This document shows positions 48,362 through 59,752 of a stretch of DNA of 64,000 nucleotides, one piece after another; the stretch's first letter is position 1, and each line of letters opens with the position of its first letter. A model generated the notes under the pieces. That model saw only the letters and a list, made by a program, of their open reading frames with translations. It was not told where the DNA came from and did not search any database. Source of the stretch: Gymnopus androsaceus JB14 (Eukaryota; Basidiomycota; Agaricomycetes; Agaricales; Omphalotaceae); contig ML769537.1 of the NCBI GenBank assembly GCA_009733575.1, positions 1-64,000 of the forward strand. Reading direction: 5' to 3'. The position numbers and the translations under genes were made by a program.

Positions 48362-48995
48362 TGAGTACCGGCAATGCCTGCAAAATCGGTGTCTGTTTGT
48401 ACATATTTGTTTTGTGCCGTAAATTCGCGCATTGAAGGCACAATACCTTCAACATCGATTTCACTGTACATATGGCTCATTTGAAGCTCAAAAACTACAA
48501 TTAAGAAACGATTTGGCTATATATACAATACCCGTAAGTAAAATTATGAGATAGTCATAAAATTCAATGGTTCCATCCCTGTTTCGCCCAATATTCTGAT
48601 TAAGCGCTCAATTCCAAAGCCTGATCTCACTGAAAATTGTTTGTGTCCTGCAGCTCTCAAATCTCCACCAATTCCCTTCGGGTCAAATGCATCTAGACAA
48701 GCTTAGTATTTTATTTGAAGTCTTGGAAGTAGAATTTTTATAATGTGCCCTATTGTCTTTGGCTGGTGGGATCTTCAGTTACATGAAATTTGAAAAGAGA
48801 GATCTAAAAAATCTGCTTCCAACACTTCAAGTAAGACAACTTTCTCAGTATATCCCGCAAAAAAAATTATATGCTTGACTATATTTTCAAGTCTGTACAA
48901 ACCAAACTATCTGCGAGCGCACCAATTGCCTAATTTACGGCACAAAGCAAATATGTACAAACAGACACCGATTTTGCAGGCATTGCCGGTACTCA
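48362..48995. mobile_element. Non-coding 634-bp element with 64-bp terminal inverted repeats
   Basis: Arm 48362-48425 is the reverse complement of 48932-48995 with one mismatch. The ends begin TGAGTACCGG. The 506-bp interior has no open frame of note, so this is a MITE-like, non-autonomous element. ACGCTT occurs just outside the left arm (48356-48361) and four bases outside the right arm, possibly a disturbed target-site duplication. The element lies 156 bp upstream of the ABC transporter ATG. Confidence 0.75.
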
Positions 48996-49971
48996 CGTGA
49001 CGCTTACAAACACTCCGGAGTCGGAGTCCGAGGTCGTACTTGCTTGCTCACCACAATGTTCCAAAAGGTAACTTCGTTTCCACCTCTGCGTGCAGGCTCG
49101 CTCAGATTTTCTACAGATATCTTCGTTCTGGTCATCATCAGAGCCAGCAGCAGAAGTCAAATACGACCCCACGAATCCAAAAATGAATCCGTTAAATCCC
49201 GAAGGACTAAAACCGTACGTGCTGAGCTTTGTGTTGCCTTCTACCTTACGCTTCTCGTAGATGCTGCGCGTGCCCACAGACAAAATCTCCCAGAGATGAT
49301 TGTTTCCTAAAGTACGGTCCCGAGGCGGACGAAACCTGCAAGGAACTCGTCCAGAACCACATAGCCTGCATGCGTAGCTTGGGATTCAAGTTATAATATA
49401 GAATATCAAGCCGCACCTACACTCTGCTAATTTAAATCTCCCTCCTCATCCCACGTACACTTTCTGGTCCTCCGCGATTGATCACCCAAGCCATCTTTGC
49501 TTCATGAAATCTGCTGAAGAGCTTCGATTGGATGGTGATTCGAGTAAAGCAGGATACTATCTGGGTTCCTGGAAGAAAAGCTCAGGCATATTTCTTGTTG
49601 CGTTCACTCATTCTTCAATTGTTTTCCTTGGATCGTTGTTTCCTTGGACTGCTAGTACTGAGAAATCAAGTTTTCCAGATGCCACAGTAATGCAGACTAG
49701 CACCTTTACACGCAGTCGTCATCACACGCAGTCGTCATCACACCTCCTCTGCAGATCGAGAATCGCGCTGCTTCGACTCCTGAAAGTGGATCGAAAATAA
49801 GCGCGCTCACTTTTCCCCTGGCTCCGACGATTGAGTCAATCTCCTGCCTTATAAACGTTTCAAAAATTTCAATAATATTCTGCGAATAACCATGGCAAGG
49901 TACCGCAAGCGTAGCATTCTACGTTGTACATACTAACTAATATCTTGAACAAACGCAGTCGAGATTCAATA
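48996..49971. other. Intergenic, no firmly supported gene
   Basis: A minus-strand frame 49283-48993 (with GFNGFIFGFVGSYLTSA) and a plus-strand frame 49504-49800 are open but have no splice or motif support. A 16-bp unit (CACGCAGTCGTCATCA) is directly repeated at 49709-49740. The F-box gene promoter is at the end. Confidence 0.4.
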
Positions 49972-51804
49972 ATGGCATCACTCGATGAGCTCTCGGTGCA
50001 TCTCCGTTCCACAGCACTTCCTACACTTGAAACCATTACTCAGGAATCCAACTTTATCAATTCGTTCGGGAGAAATGCCCTGGATCAGCTTCGACAATGC
50101 CATTTCCCTACCACACCCTCAGAGCTCGCAGTACTTGACGCCTTCTCTCAGGATGCTCGTTTGATCCAGGAATCCCTCGAAAAGGCACTTGCGGAGACGC
50201 TTCGGGTGATTCGAAAGCTCACCGAGGTGGACATAATCAGGAAACGAGTATCTGAATATAGGCAGGGTCTTCAATCTCCCATCCGCAAACTTCCCCCAGA
50301 AGTTTTGATAGAGATATTCGAGGCCTATATCTACGCTGCTGGCGGTCCCGATGAAGAAAGGGGCTATGGCTTGCGTATCAGAGAGTATACGCCGATTATG
50401 TATGAGGCTCAACGCAGCATCCATATCACCTGTCCGTCAATGGAGCTCAGTTGGATATGTGCTCATTGGCGCCAGTTGGCCCTATCGAGGTCATTCCTTT
50501 GGTCATCATTATATCTCAACTGCCAAGGCTCCTCAGCGTTGATAAAAATATGCCAGGAGTACCTGTCTCGTTCAGGAAACGCCTCTCTCAAACTCCACAT
50601 TCAGAGACTCAACCCAAACGCGATGCTTGATCTACTTCTGGACCATTCCGTGAGATGGAAGGAGGTTGCTTTGAGCATTCACTCTTCCGCATTTATTCAC
50701 GCAACCGACAGACTAGGTCTTCAGGGAACTATTGGCCAATCAGTCCCCGATAGGCCTTTTCCTAATCTCAAACACCTTGACCTGTCGAGGAAACCAATTG
50801 ATGGCTTTTATGCTAATGCTGAGGATGAGGTTATCAAATCCCGCAATGCCAGGCTCTTCACATCATCTCTGAAGGGACTCGGCTCCTATGTCAATGACAC
50901 ACTGGATTGGTCTAGTCTCATTCTCCATGATTTTTCACAACTGACGAGCCTTGAGCTTTACAAACTTGAGGGGAGATGTATCGCGCCTTTCCTCGCTCGT
51001 CTACCTACTCTCAGGTCTTTCCGATTGGATATCTTTAAGGAGATAGGAGATGAATCGCCAGTGGTTCCCGAGCTCTGTCATAATCTCTCAGTCCTACAAC
51101 TGACGAAATACTCTCTCAATCCAAAGGCGTGGCATGGCCTTCGACTTCCACATGTTACAACTTTTGAAATCCATGACTCTATATATTATCACAAGCAGGG
51201 AAGGCGCTCGCGCGTGCGCGTTGATCATATCTCCAAGTCGTCGGACGAATCAGAAATATATTCGCAGCTCTTGGCCATGTCCGACCTACTTCTTCAGTCT
51301 GGATGCATTCTGCGGACGTTAAAGCTGCATCCGATCATGCACCATTCATGGACGGTTGAATTATTGAAACGACATTCATCCATCTCCGATCTGGCCATTT
51401 ATCGTGAATCAAGCCCTCTTTCAAGCTATCTCGCTGGTCTATTTGACGGCTTGAAAGGCACTTTGCAGGTATCATCCGAGTCTATGAACGACTATCCGGC
51501 GTTGGCAGGGCTTCGTACATTTACCATCGGCAAGCTCCTGAGAGCCGACTTTCCAGATCCGGCTGATCACGAATGGCTTGACAAACTCGCTCAACTTGTG
51601 GAGTGTAAAACCGCAGGCGCAGTGGCAGTCACATCGAGGGGAAACGCTTCAGACAAAGGGAAATTTTCGAGGCTGGAAGAGTTCAGGTTTCTGTTTTCCG
51701 GAAGTTTGGACACCGCAGAGAAGAGCTGTAAGTCCACAGAAGTTGTTCAGAATCGACTCACAGACATGGGTGTTCGCTGTACCATTATTAATAATTACTA
51801 CTAG
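49972..51804 (+). CDS. F-box-like protein with long C-terminal repeat region
   Basis: One exon, 610 residues, starting at ATG 49972. A predicted coiled coil (LIQESLEKALAETLRVIRKL) precedes the F-box: IRKLPPEVLIEIFEAY, then WICAHWRQLALSRSFLWSSL. The rest is rich in Leu in an LRR-like spacing (FPNLKHLDLSRK, LTSLELYKLEG, LPTLRSFRLDI). This architecture is common and highly expanded in agaricomycetes. It probably acts as a substrate receptor for an SCF ligase. The target is unknown. The frame is intact over 1.8 kb, unlike several neighbours. Confidence 0.88.
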   Translation: MASLDELSVHLRSTALPTLETITQESNFINSFGRNALDQLRQCHFPTTPSELAVLDAFSQDARLIQESLEKALAETLRVIRKLTEVDIIRKRVSEYRQGLQSPIRKLPPEVLIEIFEAYIYAAGGPDEERGYGLRIREYTPIMYEAQRSIHITCPSMELSWICAHWRQLALSRSFLWSSLYLNCQGSSALIKICQEYLSRSGNASLKLHIQRLNPNAMLDLLLDHSVRWKEVALSIHSSAFIHATDRLGLQGTIGQSVPDRPFPNLKHLDLSRKPIDGFYANAEDEVIKSRNARLFTSSLKGLGSYVNDTLDWSSLILHDFSQLTSLELYKLEGRCIAPFLARLPTLRSFRLDIFKEIGDESPVVPELCHNLSVLQLTKYSLNPKAWHGLRLPHVTTFEIHDSIYYHKQGRRSRVRVDHISKSSDESEIYSQLLAMSDLLLQSGCILRTLKLHPIMHHSWTVELLKRHSSISDLAIYRESSPLSSYLAGLFDGLKGTLQVSSESMNDYPALAGLRTFTIGKLLRADFPDPADHEWLDKLAQLVECKTAGAVAVTSRGNASDKGKFSRLEEFRFLFSGSLDTAEKSCKSTEVVQNRLTDMGVRCTIINNYY

Positions 51805-52200
51805 TTTACAGATTGCGTACCTCATTTAATAGCATCGCCTGCAAAAGCAAATATATAGCTTTTCCAAGAATGATGTCGAAAATTCAGATTCCTCAAAAAA
51901 GAAACGACCACATCCTGCTTTCAGCTTCAGGTCGTCTAGACATTTAATTCAACGGTGATTTATCCTCCGTATTTCTCACATAGGTTAGCTTGAAAATATG
52001 TATATTTCGCTAAGTATCGAGTCTTGTAGGAAACGAGAATGCAAGTCTACATGGGTATCATGAAATATATCCTATCCTAGGTACGTAAAGAGCGACGTAG
52101 AGAAACCATGGTGGCATCTAATGAGCACTTTCAACAGCCTAGTAAGATTGGTCAGTCGAGGACAGATTCTCATCACGTAGACGTACGACAAAGGAACGCT
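51805..52200. other. Intergenic, no supported gene
   Basis: 3' flank of the F-box gene. Short frames only. Confidence 0.5.
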
Positions 52201-52445
52201 AACTCGAGTCCAGCACCGCAAAGATCAGGCCCTGCGTCCACACAATTGGTGCAGCCGTCATTTCATGCAAGTTTGCTTGTCGCCACAATACAGTTTACCT
52301 GTAAAGAATACGATGATTAGCTCAAACACAATAGATAGCAAGATTCCTGTTTACTCACCCTCAGAGCAACTTCGAGCTTCCAGAGCGGCTCCCGCGACGG
52401 AGTCCAGCAAGCGCAAAGAAAAAAAGAGATGAGAGCAAATCGCAT
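52201..52445 (-). CDS. Candidate small Cys-rich secreted peptide (frame uncertain)
   Basis: An ATG at 52445 opens a hydrophobic start (MRFALISFF). After a poly-T run the neighbouring frame gives SVAGAALEARSCSEG, an intron at 52358-52299 with good GT..AG ends, and then KLYCGDKQTC. A further one-base shift in an A run (about 52265) would continue with DGCTNCVDAG and DLCGAG. Two frame changes in homopolymers are needed, so this is tentative. If real, it is a secreted protein of about 70 residues with at least six Cys. Such proteins are common in fungal secretomes. Confidence 0.3.
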
Positions 52446-52930
52446 GATGGAAAGAGGATGAATTGTAATCAAGTGGGTGGGTGTGGTGAAGGAGGGAACA
52501 GCTGTAGTCGAGTAGGTTTATAAAGGTTTAGGTGGGTCCAGTGGAGCCATATCAAGGGTAGGGTCGGGCGAGCCGAAGAGCAATTGAGAACGCGTTCAAC
52601 AATTGCCATTGTTAGGCAGCTCTTCAGCGTTTCCGACAACGCCGTACGTTTCAGCATAAGAAATATCTGCCTCGAGATCCAAGTTTTCGGGCGACGGGAA
52701 TAATAGTCGAACTGATTCGAAAAAAAAAGACCCTATGAGTTCCGTGATCATCTTTAACGAAATTTAACATACCTCAGTGATAAATGAAAATGGCCAAATG
52801 GAAGTCGACAGAAGAAGAATACAGGAAAACATCCAGAAGATCGACAATTCGGAAAGAGGGAAGAGTGGAAGAGGTAGTGCCCAAAGAGGAATGAGCTGGA
52901 AATATCGATGATTGCGGAAATGAACCATCT

Positions 52931-54124
52931 TCAACTTGGAAGAGCATCAAAAATACGATTAATCTCTTGGGAGACAACGAGCCCGGTCTGTTTGACATGT
53001 ATGCGTTCCAACTCAGTTGCGACACTGAGAACAACTTTCTTGCTAGCCCAGCGGTCTGGATGGTACCGGTTCCTTGCTTCTCTGAGTAAGCGCCGTTGTT
53101 CTGGACTACCCTTGATATCTCTCACAAATATGAAGAAATCACGAATAGACTGGCAATTGACTTGGTTGGGTGTGATGCTGGAGCAAGGAGCGAGTACGGG
53201 CCATGGAATCTCCCGGAAAGACGCGCGGTGCATATCTGAGAACCGAGTCTTGTCAAACTCGACGCACAGACGGCAGTACTCGTTGAAGATATCCTCAGTA
53301 TATTTCCTGTCTTTCATCCGTTTAGCTTTCGCCGCGTCCGCTTCTTGCTTCTGCTAGCTTCTGCTTCCTCTTCCTTTCCGCCTCATACCTTTCGAATTTC
53401 TTCCGCGCTCTTCCTCTGCCGCTTTTTGTCGTTCGTGTTCTCCGCGAAGCCTTTCTTTCTTGGCTTCTGCTTTCTTTCTCTCCTCCTCAGCAGCTCTGGC
53501 TTCTTCTTCTCTCCTCCTGCTTTCTTTAACCCTTCTCCTGCTTTCTCTATCAGCCCTCGTCCTGTCTTGGGAAGAGCCTTCCTCTTCTTCTTGCCAGCTC
53601 GATGGGCTTTCTCTGCTGCTTTTTTCTTCTTATCAAAATCCCGCTCTGCTTTTCTCCGAGCTTCTCGTGACGCCTGAGACCACTCTCGGTGAATTTGACA
53701 AAACACCATTCAGGTTCTCCTTGACTATGGCATTGCTCGTGGTGAGTTCGAGTCCCCAATCCGACCTGGAAAAATAGGTGTCAAGGTCTAGGAAGAACTT
53801 ATCTGGAGGTCGCTGGTCTCGATACCAGTGGCAGAAGGTGCATCCCCCAATTTTTATATTGCAAAGGCGTCCTGTACTGGCAGCAATCCCACAGCATCTA
53901 CCCTTATTGGCATGTAGGCGTCGTTCCTGGATAGACGGTATGCTAGTTGAGTTCCACAACCTCAATCCCTTGTGGTCGGGACAGAACCCGTCGAATGCCG
54001 CAGGTTTAGCGCAGTCGCACCCAGTTTTCTGATCGAACCCGGCGCACTTTGAAGGAGGAGCGTAGGAGGATGTACGCGAAGTCTTCGTTTTCTTCGAGTA
54101 AGAATAGTCGAATGTCGTAGACAT
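52931..54124 (-). CDS. Cys/His-rich, coiled-coil protein with J-domain-like C-terminus (frame breaks)
   Basis: The N-terminus (start ATG 54124) has several Cys/His pairs: KCAGFDQKTGCDCAKPA, GFCPDHKG, GRCCG, GCTFCHWYRD, and after an unclear junction FCQIHREW, suggesting metal binding. The middle is a long Lys/Arg/Glu-rich coiled coil. The C-terminus, FIFVRDIKGSPEQRRLLREA then RNRYHPDRW, resembles a J-domain-like helix with HPD found in other agaricomycete proteins of this kind. Frame changes occur near 53690 (T run) and 53340 (A run). The stop is at 52931. No function can be assigned. Confidence 0.5.
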
Positions 54125-54897
54125 GAATGAAGTGCATTTGCAGGAGGAATGGCGTTTAAATAATATCGAGAATAAAGGGATAGGTCTTCTGCATTAGGAA
54201 AAATTTCCTGACTTGATATGACTTGTTATCGGGCGCGAAACGAAGAACGAAGAATGTACAAAGCCCACATCGTCACGAACGCGACAGGTCACACATTCCT
54301 CCAAAGAGGCCACAAGCCATCCAGGAAGCTTAGAAACGAACAAGATAGGCATAGGCGGACCTCTGGGACGCGTATCGCCAATACCGGTCCTAGAAAGATT
54401 CGTCACTACCACTGAGGAGAATACAGGTCAGTAGCTGGGAATCATTAAAGCCATTGGACTAACCTGTACAAGTTCAGATTAAGACACAGCTTTCTCAGTT
54501 ACCAAGCATTCATGAGAACGAAAATCATGCAAGCTAAACGTGGTGATGATGGCCGACACGAACTTGAAAGAAGCAGGACTCGTGAACTGTGAGAAATCTC
54601 AATCTGCTTTCTACTAAAAATGTAGGATACAAATGCGATTTGGAGCTAATACAAACCAGGTATGAGTAGGATGTACTAAGATACGTAGTGGTGTAAGGAG
54701 ACATGCGAGGGAGAAAAACTACACAAGAAAAAGCGAAAAATAGAATTAGGAATAGATATTCATAGACAGCACGAGGACGGCTGGGCCCAGACCAAGGCTG
54801 ATAAAATAAAAGACGCAGAGCCTGCCGAGATACCTTCTAACGTTTATAAAAAGAGAGGTGGCATCCGAGTGTCCCGCGAAAAATCCCAACCTCCTCT
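54125..54897. other. Intergenic, no supported gene
   Basis: Contains the promoter of the gene at 54124 and the 3' flank of the kinase. Two overlapping opposite frames at 54194-54415 have no features. Confidence 0.5.
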
Positions 54898-57800
54898 CTA
54901 TCTAGGCACTTCAGATCTGGCGATGTTGTTGATTCCATCCTTGTCTACTAGCCAACCCTCTTCGTCTTCCTCCTCGAGCTCGTCTTCTTCATCCGTTGCC
55001 GGGCTCTCAGTATGGCTCTCTGCACCTTGATCATTTTCCCTACGGTCATTGTCAAACTCCTCTTCGTCATCCTCATAGGAGGTTCCCGCAGTACCAGCGA
55101 TTGCGACGTTTTCGAAAGCAGAGCCCCTCCAGGATTTTGAGGGGAGGTCTGATGACGAATCGGGGCTTGCTGAAAATGTCGGGAGGCCTGACGGAAACCG
55201 CGATGGTACGGCCGCGGGCTGATCATGTATCCTAGGTATATAAGACGAGTAGCCTGAACCCGATGGAAGTCCCTCGATCGCAGGTAACGCCGGTATACCT
55301 CCTCCACTGACCCAGTCATCGTTCCATAAATCCTTGACCCTCGCTCGCCGACTGGGATCCCTAACAAGCAGCTTTTCAACAGCGCGTTTCGCACCCGTAC
55401 TACGCACAAGTCTGGGTCCCTGAAGCTCACTAGAATCGTCTGCATCCCCGCCATCCAACTCTGGCCAATGCCACTCGCCTCTAGCAATCTTCATCAACCA
55501 CTGTCTCCTCTCCATCGGACTAAACCCCCTCGCCGCACCTCCCTCACCAGAAATCTTGCTCAAAGCCTCCCCGGGACCTTCTCCAAACGGTAACCTCCCC
55601 GCAACGAGCGCATACAGAACAACACCACATGCCCAAGCATCGGTTTCGCGCGCATCATATCCGCCTGCGCTTTCGATCTCAGAGTCATTCTCGTGCGCAT
55701 AACCCGCGGCTCGATCCTCTGGAGAACCAAGGCGACTTTGCGCTACTGGCTACTCCAGCTCTGCCACCGCCAATTACGAGCTCTGGAGCAGCGTATGCTT
55801 CGCTTCCGCACCGTGTAGTGAGCAGAGGATTGGCAGTATCGATGAATCTCGACAGTCCAAAATCAGTCAACTTGATCAGTGGTTGCGGAGGTATGGGAAG
55901 TGCGTTTGAGGGAGGCGGCATTGATGAGTCAAAGGAGCTGGACGCTGGTGGAGACGGCATTCCCGGAAATGCGTAACTCGTGGGTGAAGTGGTCGTAATC
56001 CCTTCCATGAAGCGGCTCCATTGGCTGTCGACCCTGAATCGGAGGTAGTCGACTGGGCTTAAAGATACCGTCAGGAGGATGTCTGTTCATACAAATTATT
56101 AGTTGAAGGCACCACCACTATAATCGCCAATCAAAATACTCGCTTTCTAATTTGATATCTCTATGAACCAGCCCTACACCATGCATCCATCCTACAGCCT
56201 TGCACAACTCTAAAAATATTCTCTGTACTGTATTTTCGCCTAAATTTCCGATCAGTACTAGTGCGCGTGGTGGTCTGAGTAGGAAAAACCTCACCGAGGC
56301 GATTCCAAGCCTTTTCATTGTTGACCAGCCCCAAAAGATCTCCTCCAGGAAGGTATGGAAGCACGAGGACATGGTGCGTGCGCGTCGTGAGATGGGACAG
56401 TAAGGGTGTAATATTCGGATGAGAAATGTGCTATCAAAATGTCAGTGACACTGAATTCAAAAGCGCAGACAATTCTGAAACGTTGCGCCTGCAGTCATAT
56501 CAATACCGCCTGCACATCGCATTGCAGCGCTAAAGGCATGTGCGCAGAAAAAGGTATATAAAGTGCTCGCTCACCTTCAGCACCTCCACCTCCCTAACAA
56601 AACTAACCCTGGTCCGATCCCTCTCTCTTGCTCTCTCCTCCTCTTCCATCTTTTCCTCCGACTCAACACCTGTCCTGGGACCTTTTCTCGCTCCTCAATG
56701 ATCCCTCTAGATGTAAGCTTTACCGCAACGAGTCTAGATCTGAGTTTAGACCTGTCCCAACGGGCGGATGATCTCGTCGAGCTTCGACGCGATGCCGACT
56801 CTTCCTGGAAGCTTCGGGTACTCAGAGATGAACGAGTGGACCCATTTCGATGGACCTCCGCTTCTGCTCCATCGTGCCCTTCATCCGACGACGCTTCCGA
56901 TTTCCACGATACACTAGAAGCTCGGGACACAGAGGCGCCGGCACTCTGGTGAAGACCGAATATGGACAAACCATCGATGAATGCGTTGGGTGACATTGGG
57001 GGAGATGCTATGAGTGGAGGTGACTTGTTACCAGAGGACTCATCGCTGAAGTCGAGATATATACTAGATGTACGTTCCCGTTCCCGTTCGCCAAATGGTA
57101 TCCCTAGCCCTAAAGTATGCGCCGATACCGTGGATGAAGAAGATGAAGAGCTTGGATGTCCGGGAATAAGCGACGGAGGCAATCCCAGTCCATAACCACT
57201 ACTTGACGAAGAAGTAGGGAATGTAGAAATCGACGACGGGGAGGGCAAAGGCATCAGGGTTCCGTTTCTACCCATTACGACAGATGCCTGTTTATTTTTC
57301 GACGATGCAGAAGCACCTCCAGGTCGCGTTCCACTCACCCCACCTCGCAAGCGCCTCATGAGGCTGGAGGTAGTGCTGAGTGAGGACTTGAGCTTCCCAT
57401 CTTTACGTCTACTTTCACTTGGTGACTCGTTGCTCCCATTATCCCCATTTGCCTTTGCCTTCAAGTCTATCGTACTTTTCCTTTTCAAATCCTTCAAGCT
57501 CTTTCTCGACCGCAAGAGAAGGGAGGTAGGAGATAAATCCTCGGCCAACCAAACATTTGAGAAGGTTCCTTGTCCAAGCGGACGATTTAGACGCAAGGTT
57601 ACGGGAACGGGAGCTGCCAAAGAGGGTGAAGAAGCCACGGGGTTCGTGGAATTGTTGGAATGTGAAGACGAGTTTGATGATGCGGCCGAAACAGATAAAG
57701 GAGAGTAAGACGGCTGAATGCCGGAAGTGGTATTACTCCGCTTGGATGAAGGGAGGAAAGACCGGATGATCATACCCGATGTGAGCTCTTCCTCATCCCC

Positions 57801-58715
57801 TGCTGGATACAGTGTGTTTTCGCTGAGCTCCGGCTCGTGCGTCAACTGCGTCATGATTTCGTTAATATCCTGGGATGAAGCGGCGGTATGGAAGGAAAGC
57901 GATGACGTGGGTCGCGATGGATAAGTTGATAATCCTTGAGCTGCGGTCAACCCGAAAGTAGAAAGATGTGAGAATGAAGGCGATGTGGACAAAACCTCGG
58001 CGTCAGGTTCCGTGCCCAGATTAGTGATATTGGGTGCTGACGGGAGAGTATCGAGGCCAATAGATTGCTGATCATGATTTAATACAACCGAGGGTGGTTT
58101 TGGTGTCGGTTCGCTTGAAGGTTCAGACCATGGAGGACCATAGTTCTGAGATGATTCTTGGATGAACTCTGCTCTAGGTTCTGTAGGTGTAGGCGTAGAC
58201 GCGAAAGTACCTGCCAATGTCAAAGGACTTAGATGTTGATTCGCGTCATTTCGATTAAGATCCAAGTGTAGGAATTGTCTCCTAGGTGCCGAAGCGGGAG
58301 GAGGAGCCTTTAGAGGAGGCGGGAGGGAAGGATTGTCCGAAAAGAAATCAGCTGTAAGAGACCTTAGAGGTGCAGGTCTGAATAAGGGTTAGATTCGTTT
58401 AGAGATTAGATGGAGTAATAAGGACCTCTCTGCGGGATGTCTATTGGATGTAAAAGGAATTTTGTCCTCGGTTGCAAGCCTTTTTGGCGGCAACAATGGA
58501 CTAGGAGGAGCAGTAGAGAATGGGGAGGAGAAAAAAGCATGGGTTTTGCTCTGTGGGCTTAGTGGAGGTGAGGAAATTGAAGGCGATGGTGCAGAAGAAA
58601 ATGAAGACAGAGATCCATCGATGTCTGAGAATAGGCGTGTAGACGAAGCTGTGGGGGATCCTCCTGCATGTGTTGGTTTCCGAATCAGCATTATTGAAAG
58701 CTTCCAGTACACCAA
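54898..58715 (-). CDS. Ser/Thr protein kinase with long Ser-rich insert in the N-lobe
   Basis: Start at 58715 or at the internal Met 58691. A Ser/Pro-rich N-terminus precedes the kinase. The Gly loop GQGTFSNVWLAED is separated by about 280 residues from the VAVK lysine (LVAVKLTSRGI), an unusually long Ser-rich insert. Next come SFVREVEVLK, HRDIKLENILL, LTDFGLSRF, CGSEAYAAPEL and DAWACGVVLYALVAGRLPFG. The intron 56143-56083 has GC..AG ends and splits the Asn codon of KLEN. The C-terminus is acidic. Frame shifts by one base near 56665 and near 55745. All catalytic residues are present, so it would be active if these are errors. Resembles CAMK-like fungal kinases; no orthologue named. Confidence 0.75.
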
Positions 58716-58817
58716 ATAATCCTCCTATAAAATCCCCAACGAAATTTGAGAATTTCGAGGCCCAAATAAAAATGACCAGAGAGATAACAAGAAGTATGAG
58801 ATAAAGCCTGAAAGCCG

Positions 58818-59038
58818 TAAGATACGCTAAGGACACAAGGGCCTATATCACGTGATCTTATCGAAGTATTTTTGCTAAGGCTTCTCAAAAACTCACAAAC
58901 CCTTTGATATTTATACGTCGAAAGCCTCAAGATTCTGCATAACCTTACTGTGCCTTTTGAAAAAAAAATTGGTTGCTGGCTCAATATCAGCTTGAGCCTG
59001 TCACGTGATATGGCCGCCTGCGTCCTTAGCGTATCTTA
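58818..59038. mobile_element. MITE of about 220 bp with imperfect TIRs and TA ends
   Basis: The left end (TAAGATACGCTAAGGAC from 58818) is the reverse complement of the right end (to 59038). Similarity continues about 40 bp with several mismatches, including a shared ATATCACGTGA. If the outer TA dinucleotides are the duplicated target, the element is 58820-59036 and Tc1/mariner-like. It lies about 100 bp upstream of the kinase gene and carries CACGTG palindromes at both inner arms. Confidence 0.65.
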
Positions 59039-59752
59039 TATGGTCAGCGGCGAGAATATAATGAACGCGGTCAAAATTCGGAACGTCAGCATTTATCGCG
59101 CGCACGTGCGCCGGTAAAATCCGCTTATCATCCTTGCCTATCTCCGTTCCGTATTTCTGAATTCACTCGTTGTCGGCGTCTCATTCTCAACAGATTCTGT
59201 ATCAGCCAGGAATGGTCTCGCTAATAAACCAAAGAAAGCTTTGGAGAGGACACTGGCAGTAGTATACATCCTGCGAAGAAAAAGGTACAGAAAAACATTT
59301 TTCCTGTCCCAGAAGGACACTTAGAACCTGAGGACAGGCAAAGAGGGACACGTAGACCCTTGAGGCCCCTGAACTTCCCAGACACATTGCATTTATCTTG
59401 TCCCCGAAGGTTCAGAAGAGCACAGGCCATGTACAGGATAGAAGCTTCATGCTTTTCCTGAATGGCTCATCCGAGTCGATATTAAATCATCATCAATCGT
59501 TTCGTGCTTTTGCAGGTAAAATTATCATTTTCCAGGCTTTAGCTGGGCTTAAAACAGTCCTTCTCCTCCTTCCTCCGCTTAGCGCTCTTTGTCCGTAAAT
59601 GGCACAAATGCACACCGCCTCCAAGCGCTTCATTTAAACCTTTCACACAGCACAAGACGCGTGTTTTTGGTATTGCTGTTGTATATTGCTGTTATATACA
59701 GCCTTTATCTACCTCCTCCCTCCATCTCTCCCTCCATCTCCCATTCCCTGCG
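59039..59752. other. Intergenic, no supported gene
   Basis: No convincing gene. A diverged form of the 3937-4042 repeat end is seen near 59540-59560. CT-rich sequence with TCCCTCCATCTC repeats at 59710-59745 precedes the next ATG and resembles a fungal core promoter. Confidence 0.45.

Noticed and set aside
48993..49283. Minus-strand frame with a hydrophobic GFNGFIFGF stretch
   Set aside because: Starts without upstream context, overlaps the right end of the TIR element, and has no matching exon nearby.
49709..49740. Two direct copies of a 16-bp unit
   Set aside because: Only two units with no spacers; a simple duplication, not a CRISPR or satellite array.
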